DNA of 64,000 nt from CAVQBP01 sp963848195 (GTDB lineage: Bacteria; Bacteroidota; Ignavibacteria; Ignavibacteriales; Ignavibacteriaceae). The DNA is taken from assembly GCA_963848195.1 (NCBI GenBank), contig CAWKCY010000009.1, positions 806,001-870,000 of the forward strand. Reading direction: 5' to 3'. Of the stretch, positions 16,094 to 26,350 are shown one piece after another; the first letter of the stretch is position 1; each line of letters starts with the position of its first letter. The notes beneath the pieces are model-generated. The model searched no databases. It was not told the DNA's origin and saw only the letters and a list, made by a program, of their open reading frames with translations. The translations under genes and the position numbers were made by a program.

Positions 16094-17959
16094 ATGAATA
16101 GACTGTTAAAAAAAATAATTCAGTTTTTATCTCTTATTCTTATTCTTTCAATAATATCATGCAGTGATTTAACATTTAACCCGGAGGGAGATAACTATGT
16201 AAATGTTCCCCCGCCAATCCTCAATACTGATAACATTGTAATCAATATAGATAATATTCAAAACGATGATACAACTTTAATTACGGGTTATGTAGGATTT
16301 AAATATTCACTCAACGTGGATAACAAGCCGGTTAAGAGAGTTATTTTATATATTGATACAACTTTAATCAGCGACTCTTACCTTGGGCAAACTTATTTAG
16401 ATTCAAAAGAATTTCCCGATGGCAACTATAAACTTAATATGGTTATTACTACGGGCTCAGGAACAGGCAGTCTGGGGGATAAATTCGGATATGAAGGATT
16501 TTCTATAACAAAATCATTTCCAATATATATTGAAAACTCCCCTTCTCCCCCATTGAACATTATTTCTGCTGAACCTGACCTGGGAAAATTAAAACTGATA
16601 TGGGAAAAGTGCAAAATGCGGAGCTTCAAATATTATGAGGTGATAAAAGCAAACTTAAACGCTATAGGAGATACAATTACTGATGTGAACCAAAATTATT
16701 TTTATATTGATAATTTCGTAGGGGGAACAGAAAGCTTCCATGTAAACGTAACTACGGCAGCAGGGGTTACATGGGGTATTGCTTTTGTTAAAACCGATTC
16801 AATACCTCAAGTCAGCAGAATTACCTATTTAAATAATTATTCAGTCAAAATTGAATGGGACAGTTGCAGGTACTATTCAAATGTTAAATCATATTCAATA
16901 CAACGATTTTTTAATAATGATCAGAATAGTACGGAAAAAATAGCCGAATTAGCAAATGGTTCTGATAGAAGTTATATTGATGGGCCGCTTCCTTTCGGTG
17001 CAGAGACCGAATACTCTATTGTAACCCATCCGGTTCAAGGGTATTTTGATGTAATAAGCAGAAGGAAAGCATTTTATATCGGTACCAAATGGAAATATTC
17101 ATCAAATATTATTTATTTACCATCCACAAATTCCTTTTTCGGATTCAACAATAATCTTTTAACCAGGATTGATAAGAATAATCTTACTGAACTCGCTGTA
17201 TCAAACCAGTCAGTCTGGACATATGACATCGCAGCGGATGGTTCAACTGGATATGCTTCAAACCCGGATGCCGGGAATATAAGCGAGTTCTGGGAGATTG
17301 ATCCAATATCCCTGCAGAAAGGTAAATCATATTATACCGAAAGTTTTATGGGGTATAATTCAGTTCCGATAAATATTTATTACCTGAAGCCTGATAAAGT
17401 AATTTACCAGGGTTATACTGAAAAATCGCCGAACAACTTTTACTCGGATAAAATGGTGCTCTTAAATTTATCCTCCGGCGACACTGCCACTCTTGGAAGC
17501 AGCGGGATTGAATTCCCGTTCCTTATTCAGCATTCAGATAACGGAAAATACATTGCGGTATATAAAGGTAGCAATCTTAATATTTATAACGTAAGTAACA
17601 ATAGGTTCCAATTAAATTATTCAACTCCCTCTTCCTTAGATGGAATAAGCGCAAATACCTTCTGCTTTGTTCCTGCAAGTGATAATTTTATTACTACTGA
17701 AAACAGGACAATAAGAATAAGAAATTGCTCAAACGGAACAGTCAATAAAGAATTTTCAGTAAAAGATCAATTGACCGGGCCTGTTATTGACCCGGCTACA
17801 GGCTATCTGGGAAGTATGGTTTCTAATAGGAATCTTTACAGGATTTATGATCTGCAAACAGGCGAAGTTAAAAAAGAGATACCTGTTCTGGGCTATTCCT
17901 TTAAACTTCAGAACTCAATTCTGTTTACAGATGGATATTATTTAAAAATAGAATACTAA
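16094..17959 (+). CDS. Lipoprotein with fibronectin III-like domains and a propeller-like C-terminus
   Basis: This 621-aa protein has a lipoprotein signal: a Lys-rich start, a hydrophobic stretch and the lipobox IISC with Cys23. Residues 30-140 look like an Ig-type domain. Residues about 150-340 contain two fibronectin III-like units (LKLIWEKC..., VKIEWDSC...). Residues 345-621 have repeated blades of the type found in WD40/PQQ propellers (YDIAADGSTGYASN, GKYIAVYKGSNLNIYNV). No enzyme motif is seen. It is probably anchored in the outer or inner membrane and binds protein or carbohydrate. The next gene, 17 bp downstream, encodes an outer-membrane-like protein, so the two may form a pair. Confidence 0.75.
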   Translation: MNRLLKKIIQFLSLILILSIISCSDLTFNPEGDNYVNVPPPILNTDNIVINIDNIQNDDTTLITGYVGFKYSLNVDNKPVKRVILYIDTTLISDSYLGQTYLDSKEFPDGNYKLNMVITTGSGTGSLGDKFGYEGFSITKSFPIYIENSPSPPLNIISAEPDLGKLKLIWEKCKMRSFKYYEVIKANLNAIGDTITDVNQNYFYIDNFVGGTESFHVNVTTAAGVTWGIAFVKTDSIPQVSRITYLNNYSVKIEWDSCRYYSNVKSYSIQRFFNNDQNSTEKIAELANGSDRSYIDGPLPFGAETEYSIVTHPVQGYFDVISRRKAFYIGTKWKYSSNIIYLPSTNSFFGFNNNLLTRIDKNNLTELAVSNQSVWTYDIAADGSTGYASNPDAGNISEFWEIDPISLQKGKSYYTESFMGYNSVPINIYYLKPDKVIYQGYTEKSPNNFYSDKMVLLNLSSGDTATLGSSGIEFPFLIQHSDNGKYIAVYKGSNLNIYNVSNNRFQLNYSTPSSLDGISANTFCFVPASDNFITTENRTIRIRNCSNGTVNKEFSVKDQLTGPVIDPATGYLGSMVSNRNLYRIYDLQTGEVKKEIPVLGYSFKLQNSILFTDGYYLKIEY

Positions 17960-17976
17960 AATATAAAAAGAGTATT

Positions 17977-18687
17977 ATGCAAATTGAAAAGCAGATAAAG
18001 TATATTAGTTTAGTTCTTCTACTAACTTTCTTTATTCAACCTGCAGCAAACACCCAGACTATATCAATAAGACTTAACAGCGGGATTAATTACTTTAATA
18101 TGAAAGATCTAAAAGAATTTCAGGGGATGATGAATGACAATTGGTTGAGGACAAAAACAGTGAAGAACTTTCCATCCTATTTTAATTATCAGCTTCAGGC
18201 GGTTTATCTTTTCTCCCGGTATACAGGGGGTGGAATTTTTACTGATTATACATCTACAGGCGGAAGATTGGATTATAAAGATTATTCCGGAGAATTAAGA
18301 AATGATCAGATTGTTTCAAGGCTTTCTATCGGCGCTCTTTTTGAATATAAGGTATTTGAATTAAATAAGTTTTCAATTGATATGATCGGAAAAGTTTCAT
18401 ATCAAAGTTCAAAATTAAAGCTTGAAAGTCTATTACAGATACAAGGAGATAAACAAACCATAACACGAGAGTTTACCTCGCACGGAATAGGAATTGAGCC
18501 GTGTGTTGCTGCAGAGTATGCATATTCACTTTTCCTGATAAGGCTTGAGGCAAGCTATCAGCTTTCATTTTCCGGAATTTATACTTTTAAGGGTTCCAAA
18601 TTGAATACTGCAAGTGAACCTTTAGGAGATATTAGCCCGGAATGGAATTGCTTTAAATTGGCAGTTACATTTGGTGTTACAATTTAG
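17977..18687 (+). CDS. Probable outer-membrane beta-barrel protein
   Basis: This 236-aa protein has an N-terminal signal peptide (LVLLLTFFIQPAANTQT) followed by amphipathic beta-strand-like segments with alternating aromatic and polar residues (NYQLQAVYLFSRYTGGG, FEYKVFELNKF), ending in a beta strand (FKLAVTFGVTI). This is the look of a small eight- to ten-stranded outer-membrane barrel, but no named family is recognised. It follows the lipoprotein gene by 17 bp and is likely co-transcribed with it. The region 18688-18835 downstream holds no gene. Confidence 0.6.
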   Translation: MQIEKQIKYISLVLLLTFFIQPAANTQTISIRLNSGINYFNMKDLKEFQGMMNDNWLRTKTVKNFPSYFNYQLQAVYLFSRYTGGGIFTDYTSTGGRLDYKDYSGELRNDQIVSRLSIGALFEYKVFELNKFSIDMIGKVSYQSSKLKLESLLQIQGDKQTITREFTSHGIGIEPCVAAEYAYSLFLIRLEASYQLSFSGIYTFKGSKLNTASEPLGDISPEWNCFKLAVTFGVTI

Positions 18688-18835
18688 ACTGATGAATTGT
18701 TCAATGCTAACATCATTATTAAAAAAACTGTCTGATACTCAGTTAGTAAACAATTTAAGAAATCTGTTCGTGTTGCAGGTTTAGATGATAAAATTCATTA
18801 AAGTCCTGAACACTTCGTCAAAAACTCTATACTCT

Positions 18836-21418
18836 CTACTCCACATCCGGATCAAAATTTTCTATCATCCAGACATCGGAATTAATTTCCCTTAGCGCAC
18901 ATACAATTAACTTTCCGTTTGATGTAATATCAATACCATCAGGATCTGAATTATCGAAAGGTAAAGTATACATTACATTATTTATTCCTGTAGTAACGGA
19001 TAATCTGAATATATCCGCAGGAGTTTTATCGCAATTAATTGCATAAATCCATTTCCCATCCTTAGACCATTTTAATGGATAAATGTCATCACCTTTATGA
19101 ATTAATTTCTGAGATGAATCCATAAGAGATATTATCCAAATACCTGATGGTTTTCGATTCCACCAATCTACTGCTAGTGATCGGCTATCTGGAGATATAA
19201 CAGGATAACTCATCCACCCAATGCTATCATTAGGAACTAGTAATTTTTTCTCTTCTGTAATCGGATTAAACAGATAGAAATTCTGGTTACCTACTTTAGA
19301 ATAAAATATCTCTAAATCCGATTCCCATGTGCTATACCCTCCTACAATTGTATTTTTAAAAATTCTAAGATCACTCCCATCAGCTAAAACTTTAGCTAAA
19401 TTAGCACCTGTACTAAAAGCAATTTTTTTTCCGTCGGGACTCCAACTGGGACAATTACAGGGGGAATTTAGAAATGTAATCTGTTTTATTGAATCGCCAT
19501 TAGTTGTCATTTTAAAAATATTATTGTTGCGAACAAAGACTACCTGATTACCATCCGGGGATATCCTTGGATATTTATTTAAAGAAGTGCCTTCAGTTAA
19601 TTTTTTAGGTTCAAACAAGTTTTTTGATTCATTATAACTAAATTTCCAAAGATTAGAACGGACATCATATTTTGTAAAACACAAATTTTTGTTATCTCTG
19701 GTAATTGAGAATCCATATGCCTGTAAACCGGCTTGAACAGTTTTAGATATTTGGTCTGAAATATTGGAAGCAGATCTTATCTTAATTAAATCCCGGGTTG
19801 TTTCATTTGACTGAAGACAATAAATATAATCTCCATTCGGAGACCATATGGGAGAATAAATATTTTTCTTGGTTTCGAAAATCTTTTGTTGATTGGTACC
19901 ATCTGGTCTTATAGTCCAGATAGTATTTATTAACTTATTATCATCATATGTTAGAAAAACTATTTTGTCTCCTCCCGAAGACCAATCTATATCTACCATC
20001 CAATTAAATGATCCTTTTAGAAGTAAGGTTTTTACATGATCACCGGTTTCACGTTTAATAATTAGAATTTGAGAATTTGGTGGCCAAATCCCTGCCAAAA
20101 AATTTCCATCAGGCGACCAACAGGCATCATAAACTGGTTGAATTTTTTGAACCTTTCCACCGAGCTTTGGTATTATATAACTTGATTCAGAAAAATTATC
20201 TAACTTGCCAGAAAAAAATATTTCATCTCCATTTGGTGACCATCTTAAAGTATATACGCTTATTAAACCTTTAAAAATTTCTATAGCGTCCCCGCCAGAA
20301 TTATCTTTAATACAAATAACTTTTTTATCTCCTTTATTCATTACATATGCAATAAATTGGCCATTCGGAGAAATTTGAGATAAATCCCAAACCCATCCAT
20401 CTTCATGAAAAGAGATTGCACCATCAAAAGTTAGTTGTCTGTGTTTTGGCGGTTCGATTGTTTTGGAAGGTTTCAGAAAATAATTTGCTGCGACAAAAAT
20501 TAAAATAATTGCAAAAACAATAGCAGATATAAAAGTAAGGACCCTTGTTAATTTTCTGTCCCTTGTCCTTATTTTGTTCTTAGTTAGCTCATCATCTTTA
20601 CTGATTCTCTTCAAATCTGAGAGCACCTCATCAATATGCTGATACCTCGTTCCAGCTTCTTTGTCTAACGCTTTATCTATTATCCTCTGGAAGCCTTCGC
20701 TTATTCCGGATTTATATCTTGCTATCGGTTCCGGCTGATCATTTATTATTGAATAAAAAAGTGAAGCCTCATATTCTCCCTTAAACGGATACCTTCCCGT
20801 TATCATTTCATAAAGCATTACTCCAACTGACCATATATCTGTCCTCTGATCTACTTTCTCATTCCGTATTTGTTCGGGAGACATATACATTACAGTCCCT
20901 AAAGTTGAACCCTCCTTTGTTAACTGTGTCTTCCCTTTAACTTTTGCTAATCCAAAGTCAAGTATCTTCACCTTTCCTTTTTCATCTATAATAATGTTTT
21001 CCGGTTTTATATCCCTGTGGATTATTCCTTTACTGTGCGCTTCATTCAGTCCTTCACAAATTTGAATTGTAATGCCGGTAATTTTCTCAATTGTTAGTTC
21101 ATCACTATTTATTAATTCCCTAAGTGTTTTCCCCACAATATATTCCATTGCAATGAAGCTTCTCCTGTCCCCTTGAGAATCTTCATGAACACCAACATCA
21201 TAAATTGTAACTATATTAGGATGGCTTAATGAACCTGCTGCCTGTGCTTCTCTCTTAAATCTGTTATTAATATCAGGATCATTGGTTACATCGGCAGGTA
21301 AAAACTTAAGAACAGCTTTCCGGTTTATATTTACATCATCGGCTAGATAGAGTACTCCCATTCCGCCTTCGCTAAGTTTTTTTATTATTTTATAATGAGA
21401 TATTAACCTACCAATCAT
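18836..21418 (-). CDS. Transmembrane Ser/Thr protein kinase with TolB-like propeller
   Basis: This 860-aa protein has an N-terminal Hanks-type kinase domain (residues 9-265): glycine loop SEGGMG, Lys38 in AVLKF, catalytic HRDIKPEN with Asp136, DFGLAK with Asp154 and the activation segment ending MSPEQ. A single membrane helix lies at about 290-312. The outside part (320-860) is a WD40/TolB-like propeller with repeated blades (LRWSPNGDEIFFSG, PIWSPNGDYIYCL, PSWSPDGKKIAFST). All catalytic residues are present, so it should be active. The propeller presumably senses a ligand outside the cytoplasm. It is convergent with the barrel protein gene and has no obvious operon partner. Confidence 0.93.
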   Translation of the reverse strand: MIGRLISHYKIIKKLSEGGMGVLYLADDVNINRKAVLKFLPADVTNDPDINNRFKREAQAAGSLSHPNIVTIYDVGVHEDSQGDRRSFIAMEYIVGKTLRELINSDELTIEKITGITIQICEGLNEAHSKGIIHRDIKPENIIIDEKGKVKILDFGLAKVKGKTQLTKEGSTLGTVMYMSPEQIRNEKVDQRTDIWSVGVMLYEMITGRYPFKGEYEASLFYSIINDQPEPIARYKSGISEGFQRIIDKALDKEAGTRYQHIDEVLSDLKRISKDDELTKNKIRTRDRKLTRVLTFISAIVFAIILIFVAANYFLKPSKTIEPPKHRQLTFDGAISFHEDGWVWDLSQISPNGQFIAYVMNKGDKKVICIKDNSGGDAIEIFKGLISVYTLRWSPNGDEIFFSGKLDNFSESSYIIPKLGGKVQKIQPVYDACWSPDGNFLAGIWPPNSQILIIKRETGDHVKTLLLKGSFNWMVDIDWSSGGDKIVFLTYDDNKLINTIWTIRPDGTNQQKIFETKKNIYSPIWSPNGDYIYCLQSNETTRDLIKIRSASNISDQISKTVQAGLQAYGFSITRDNKNLCFTKYDVRSNLWKFSYNESKNLFEPKKLTEGTSLNKYPRISPDGNQVVFVRNNNIFKMTTNGDSIKQITFLNSPCNCPSWSPDGKKIAFSTGANLAKVLADGSDLRIFKNTIVGGYSTWESDLEIFYSKVGNQNFYLFNPITEEKKLLVPNDSIGWMSYPVISPDSRSLAVDWWNRKPSGIWIISLMDSSQKLIHKGDDIYPLKWSKDGKWIYAINCDKTPADIFRLSVTTGINNVMYTLPFDNSDPDGIDITSNGKLIVCALREINSDVWMIENFDPDVE

Positions 21419-21546
21419 AAAATTTCATAGAAAATTATTAATGGTGTAAATAAACAACTTCTATTATGCTGAATATGTATGTATACTTTAAAGGAATCAA
21501 TAAACCGAAAAATCCTCCATCTAATCTGAATAGCCTTAGAATGGAT

Positions 21547-21759
21547 TTACAGGAAGGTTTTTTTATTGTTTTTATTATACAAATAATTTTTGATTTTACA
21601 AAGATTATAAGTTTCCCTTATTTTCCCGTCTTTTATATAAATTAAAGATATGCCTGGAATATCGGCTTTTGAAATTAAACTTTGTAATTCTTCAGCCCTT
21701 TGAGAAAAGAGTAATGAGTTTAATATTATTATCATTGACAGAAATAAAAACAACCGCAT
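21547..21759 (-). pseudogene. N-terminal remnant of a beta-lactamase-like serine hydrolase
   Basis: The 70-codon frame starts with a good signal peptide (LFLFLSMIIILNSLLFSQ). It continues LQSLISKADIPGISLIYIKDGKI, which matches the start of class C beta-lactamase-related hydrolases (pattern IPGxSxxxxKDGKI). After about residue 50 it loses similarity (NYLYNKNNKKTFL) and stops. The SxxK catalytic motif and about 300 residues are missing, so it is a truncated relic. Confidence 0.55.
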
Positions 21760-21884
21760 TGTTACTCCATTATATTTTAGAGTGTAACAATATTTAACTA
21801 CTTCATGGATCTTAAATTAGACCACTTAAATCTCAATTTCGTTGGCATCCTTACCAAAAATCATCGGGATTATTTAAGTTCTTT

Positions 21885-21923
21885 AAAATAAAAAAGCCCG
21901 ATTTTAACTAAAAATCGAGCTTT
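21885..21923 (-). terminator. Rho-independent terminator after tRNA-Thr
   Basis: On the minus strand AAAGCTCGATTTT, a 5-base loop and AAAATCGGGCTTT form a 13-bp stem (one T-G pair), followed by a T-rich run. It starts 5 bases after the 3' end of the tRNA. Confidence 0.85.
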
Positions 21924-21928
21924 CTAAG

Positions 21929-22001
21929 AGCTGGCGGACGGATTTGAACCGCCGACCGGCTGATTACAAATCAGCTGCTCTACCAGCTGAGCTACGCCAG
22001 C
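21929..22001 (-). tRNA. tRNA-Thr (anticodon TGT)
   Basis: Seventy-three bases fold as a full cloverleaf. The acceptor pairs are GCTGGCG/CGCCAGC, the D arm is GCTCAGCTGGTAGAGC, the anticodon stem GCTGA/TCAGC has loop TTTGTAA, giving anticodon TGT, and the T arm is CGGCGGTTCAAATCCGTCCG-like. CCA is not encoded. It reads ACA and, by wobble, other ACN codons. Confidence 0.97.
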
Positions 22002-22058
22002 ATTCTTTTATCTGAGGTTCAAAACTAATATTATTTCTCATCCTTTTCAAGCAGACTT

Positions 22059-23384
22059 CTATTCTTCCTCCGGCTTTTCATAAAAATTATTTTGCTTTGA
22101 GAATACTTTGAACTGCACCATCTTTTGCCTTATCTTCTTTATTAATTCAAAGCTTAGACTCTCATATTCAAAATTTTCACCAATATTTAGAATTTTACCT
22201 GTTCTGTACGAAATAAAGCCCGCTATCGTATTATATTCTTCCGATTCCGGAAGTTCTATACTAAATGTTTCATTAAAATCATCTATGCTCATAGAGCCCA
22301 AAATATTATATTTGCCGTCAGGCATTTTAAGATACTCCGAAGATTGTATATTTGCATCCGAAAATTCCCCCACTATCTCCTCAATTATATCCTCCATTGA
22401 TATTACTCCTTCCGTACCTCCGTACTCGTCTGTAACTATTGCCAGGCGCTCTCCCCTTTTCTGCATCTCTTTTAATATTTCCGATATCAATTTCTTATCA
22501 GGTACAAAATAAATAGGGCCTATTAATGATCTTAAATCAATTTCCCTGTTTTCAATAAAATATTTCATAATATTTTTGATGCGAAGAACCCCTAAAATAT
22601 TGTCAATTGTATTTTCATAAACGGGGATTAAGGAATGACCGGTATTCAAAATTACTTCTTTTATTTTGATTATATCTTCTGTCACTTCGATCGCTACCAT
22701 ATCCGTCCTTGGAACCATAACTTCGTATGCACGAAGATCATTGAACTCAAAAACATTCTCGATTATTTCTTTTTCAGTCGCATCAATAGCCCCGGTTTTT
22801 ACTCCCTCCGAAATTATTATTCTAATCTCATCTTCAGATAACCTTGTTTGTGAAAAACTCGTCTTTTCACTAAAGAGAGAAAGAATAATATTCGAGATCT
22901 TTGAGATAAACCGGGTAGGATACTTGAATAACCCGGTTAATAATATCAAACTTTTTACACTCCCTTTTGCTATTGTTTCCGCATATTTAAACCCGATTGC
23001 TTTCGGAATTAAAGTAACACAAATAAGTGTTATTAATGAGAAGATCGCTGCGGTTATTAAACATGAAATAAAAAAAACATGCTTTGAAATAAAATAAATA
23101 TTTATTCCTCTTAAAACTGCTTCCAGGGAACTATAAATCAAATGAAATCCAATTAAAACCGATAAGAAAAGAGAGATTGCTGTTATCAACTGAATTGTTC
23201 CGAAAAAGGAGTCCGAATTTTTTTGAATTGTTTCAAAATCAGCCGCAGATCTATCCTTTTTTTCTTTTAATTCTTCAATTTTATTTGCTCCAAAGGACGC
23301 AATCGAAACTTCTGCCGCAGAAAGGAAACTGGCAATAAAAATAAAAATGATAAGAGAAATTATTTCTAAAGTAATTAAATCCAT
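22059..23384 (-). CDS. CNNM/CorC-type membrane protein (DUF21, CBS pair, transporter-associated domain)
   Basis: This 441-aa protein has an N-terminal DUF21 membrane domain with three to four helices (residues 5-180). Two CBS domains follow (about 205-325, starting VMVPRTDMVAI), then the CorC_HlyC domain at the C-terminus (residues 345-430, GTEGVISMEDIIEEIVGE just before it). The family is usually labelled hemolysin-like, but the best-studied members (CNNM, CorB/CorC) are Mg2+ exporters or regulators gated by nucleotides at the CBS pair. Length and order are normal. It stands alone, 57 bp upstream of tRNA-Thr on the same strand. Confidence 0.92.
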   Translation of the reverse strand: MDLITLEIISLIIFIFIASFLSAAEVSIASFGANKIEELKEKKDRSAADFETIQKNSDSFFGTIQLITAISLFLSVLIGFHLIYSSLEAVLRGINIYFISKHVFFISCLITAAIFSLITLICVTLIPKAIGFKYAETIAKGSVKSLILLTGLFKYPTRFISKISNIILSLFSEKTSFSQTRLSEDEIRIIISEGVKTGAIDATEKEIIENVFEFNDLRAYEVMVPRTDMVAIEVTEDIIKIKEVILNTGHSLIPVYENTIDNILGVLRIKNIMKYFIENREIDLRSLIGPIYFVPDKKLISEILKEMQKRGERLAIVTDEYGGTEGVISMEDIIEEIVGEFSDANIQSSEYLKMPDGKYNILGSMSIDDFNETFSIELPESEEYNTIAGFISYRTGKILNIGENFEYESLSFELIKKIRQKMVQFKVFSKQNNFYEKPEEE

Positions 23385-23748
23385 TAAAATGCGAGTTCGA
23401 ATTCTTTTTTTTAATATGCTAAAGCAAAATAATAATTTTATTGATGCTATTCATATTAGAGCGGATTTATTTTGTTCTTCTGAAATTGAATGTAACGCGA
23501 AACTCCGTTTCGCAAAACCTATTTACAGATAACCCTATCACATAAAACATGTCATCCGTTTTTTCGAAATGGAACTTTTAATCAGATTATCCTCTTAAGT
23601 GAATATATACCTTTTATTTAGAGATAATATCTTAACAATCTAGAAATGTCACAATGATAAAGATCCTTCATACCAATTTTATCGGGATCCTTCAGAATGG
23701 CAGAAAACAAATTTTAGATAGCCCCTTAATGATATTCACACAGCTTTC
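23385..23748. other. Intergenic region with palindromic repeat fragments
   Basis: No gene is present. A perfect hairpin GCGAAAC-TCC-GTTTCGC lies at 23497-23513. GATCCTTCA occurs twice (near 23664 and 23689), the second as GATCCTTCAGAATGGC. On the minus strand this is part of the ATTCTGAAGGATC interspersed element seen in many genomes of this group. The rest is AT-rich. Confidence 0.4.
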
Positions 23749-26331
23749 TTAATAACGTAGCTCCACTTTATCAATTTTATTCTGCTGCTGAAAGTTTATT
23801 TTGATTAGATAAATTTGATTCCGCTTCTCGGCTGTCCAGCCTTTATTTAATTTCTTATTATTTAACAAAATCATTTGAGGTGAAGTAGGACATATTATCT
23901 CTGTAATATTTTCATGATTCTTAAATCCCCTTAGATTAAATGCCATAACTTTACTTTTCCCGTCATACATAAAATTCTGTAGTATTGAATTCGTACTCTT
24001 TAAATATGGATCTTCAACTTTACCTAAAGTTAATTCAATATTATGAATTCCACGTAATTGTTCCGGAATGACCAAAGAATAAAATTTCTTACCGTTGAAT
24101 TTTATGCTATTTATATATTCTCCTTCTCCGTTAGTAAGTACCGCCAGATCTTCTCCATCTGCAAAAAGATCATATGTGCATTCATTTAAATTTTTATTCT
24201 CATCGGTGTTATCCAAAAATGGGTTGAAGCTGATATTCCAGCTATTTTCATTTATTCCGTATAAATGATATAAGCAGTACAAATACCATCCTGCTGCCCA
24301 CATAAACTGCGGCTTATCAATTTTGCCGTACACTTTAGGATCATTATAATTGCCGTTCCTTACTTCATACATTGCCGGCTGACCATTCGGACCATTAAGT
24401 ATCCCGTTAATAGTCATTACTTTTTTTATGAAATCAAAGGCTTCTTTTTTCTTACCGTTTTTCATTAAATCCAATGCATACCAGGCATTTCCATGAAACC
24501 AGATACCGCCATTCAAATAGAGAAACTTATCCCCGGCTTCATTTCCATGAAAATTCAAATAATCAATGAGATTTTTGAAATCCATGGGAAATACAGTATA
24601 AATTCCAAGCTTCGGATCCAGCAGTTTTTGTTTTGCTGTATTTGTCAGCTCTTGACTTTTTTTACTATTCAACAGATTAAAATTTGGCGCAAGAAGCGAC
24701 CCGATATAATAATGGGGATCCAGTTTACCTGGCTCATAATAATTCATTAGATAATTATCTTTCCATAGTTCTTCGTTTAAATGTTTTTCCATTTCATCAG
24801 CCATATCCTCATAGCTTTTAAGTTTATCCTGATTTGCATTTAGTACGACAGACATATAAATATAATCTCTGATTGCTTTTACAGCTAGGATTGTCATATA
24901 AGCTCTTGGACCGTATAGATGCCCTATATCCCACCAATCAGGCCTGTAAGCCCACATTAGATTATCTTTTTTGTTTATTAAGGTCTGCTCCAGACTCTTT
25001 GTTATATACGGATAAATTTTCCCGATAAGTGAAGTATCTAATGAATGTTTAAGATAACTCGATGAAGTAATAATAAACCAGAAGTTATTCCAGTTGTCCG
25101 GATCAGCATATTCGGTAACAAAGGCACTGTCTTTCCAATAATAAGCATGAGGTATAATATTGTTTTTATCTGCATGACTGACTATAAATTCAAGGTCCTG
25201 CTTTACTTTGGGCAAATCAAAATTTACCGCTGCAAGATCTGTTAATAAAACATCATGAGTAAAATAGAAATTATATTCCGCAGGGCATGGCATCGGCTCG
25301 ATTTTTCCGTCAATATAATGCTGATTAACAGCAAGAATACCTTTTGCCCATTTGAATGTATGATCAATTGCATTATCACCGGTTTTGAATTTAGTTTTAT
25401 TGATCTCATTGTTTACATATTCCTCATAGGCTTTAGTTTCAAGCTTATAGTTTTTCAGAAGATAATTGACCATCCCCTTACCTTCATTTTGCCCGCAGGA
25501 ACCGATTATCTGGACAATATGCATCTTCTCTCCTGGTTCCAGTCTTTTTTTATACAGATAGCGGACTGCCGGAATATCTTTATTAGTTTCAGATATTAAA
25601 TTGTTCGTTAAATCATTAGCTGAACTTTTCCACCAATCATTTTTAATTACCGGAATTGAATCCAGTATGCTTTCTCCACTGAACTTTACCGGCATTTCCT
25701 CGGCATTTACAGCAAATATTTGTGCATCCTTCGTTTCCACATCATTGTAATAAGTAAAAATTGCATCCCCCTTTTCAGAATATTCTGTCCGGGCCTTATC
25801 CTTGATTTTATAAGTGTGACTTGTTTTTAAGGATGTTTCAAGATCAGTAAAGAATTGAAATGTATCCGGCTTATTTCCGGTATTTTCAATCAGGTAAGTA
25901 ATAATCATTGCTGGTTTACTATTTGAAAATTCATATTTAATAATTATAGAAGCATCATTTTCTTTCTTATTAAAGACAACTTTGTATGGGGTCAGATCAA
26001 ACTGAAAATGTTTTAAGTTCAGCCATTCAAATGGTGCTCTACCGATTTTTAATCCCAATGCTTCAATAAATGAAGAATCCCGTTTCCAGTAATCATTGCT
26101 TAAGTCGATACTGTTGGCAGCGGGATAATAAAAGCTGATTCTCTGTAGTGAAGGCGAATTATGATGAAGTTCAATTCCCATATAATGATTGCCGACTTCC
26201 ACCTGAGCATCGCCATTGTAATGCACTGCCAAAGAATCCTTTTCCAGCTGAAAAGGATAAATTGTGGAAGTGAATATAAATAGTAATATTAATGCGAATA
26301 TAGCATGTTTAAATAGAGAGATGATTATCAT
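23749..26331 (-). CDS. Exported helical-barrel protein, probable glycoside hydrolase (family uncertain)
   Basis: This 860-aa protein has a signal peptide (ALILLFIFTSTIYPF). The N-terminal 300 residues are beta-rich. Residues about 330-720 look like an (alpha/alpha)6 barrel with repeated aromatic-rich helices and motifs such as AEYNFYFTHDVLLTDL, AYRPDWWDIGHLYGPRAY, GGIWFHGNAWYALD and PQFMWAAGWYLY. This resembles the GH63/GH37/amylo-glucosidase clan, but I cannot name a family with certainty. A GH94-type domain order is another possibility. I start it at ATG 26331 because the longer frame (to 26481) is translated from a 121-bp palindromic repeat. It is the last gene of the mannan-type cluster. 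Confidence 0.7.
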   Translation of the reverse strand: MIIISLFKHAIFALILLFIFTSTIYPFQLEKDSLAVHYNGDAQVEVGNHYMGIELHHNSPSLQRISFYYPAANSIDLSNDYWKRDSSFIEALGLKIGRAPFEWLNLKHFQFDLTPYKVVFNKKENDASIIIKYEFSNSKPAMIITYLIENTGNKPDTFQFFTDLETSLKTSHTYKIKDKARTEYSEKGDAIFTYYNDVETKDAQIFAVNAEEMPVKFSGESILDSIPVIKNDWWKSSANDLTNNLISETNKDIPAVRYLYKKRLEPGEKMHIVQIIGSCGQNEGKGMVNYLLKNYKLETKAYEEYVNNEINKTKFKTGDNAIDHTFKWAKGILAVNQHYIDGKIEPMPCPAEYNFYFTHDVLLTDLAAVNFDLPKVKQDLEFIVSHADKNNIIPHAYYWKDSAFVTEYADPDNWNNFWFIITSSSYLKHSLDTSLIGKIYPYITKSLEQTLINKKDNLMWAYRPDWWDIGHLYGPRAYMTILAVKAIRDYIYMSVVLNANQDKLKSYEDMADEMEKHLNEELWKDNYLMNYYEPGKLDPHYYIGSLLAPNFNLLNSKKSQELTNTAKQKLLDPKLGIYTVFPMDFKNLIDYLNFHGNEAGDKFLYLNGGIWFHGNAWYALDLMKNGKKKEAFDFIKKVMTINGILNGPNGQPAMYEVRNGNYNDPKVYGKIDKPQFMWAAGWYLYCLYHLYGINENSWNISFNPFLDNTDENKNLNECTYDLFADGEDLAVLTNGEGEYINSIKFNGKKFYSLVIPEQLRGIHNIELTLGKVEDPYLKSTNSILQNFMYDGKSKVMAFNLRGFKNHENITEIICPTSPQMILLNNKKLNKGWTAEKRNQIYLIKINFQQQNKIDKVELRY

Positions 26332-26350
26332 ATTATAAAGCCAATAAATT

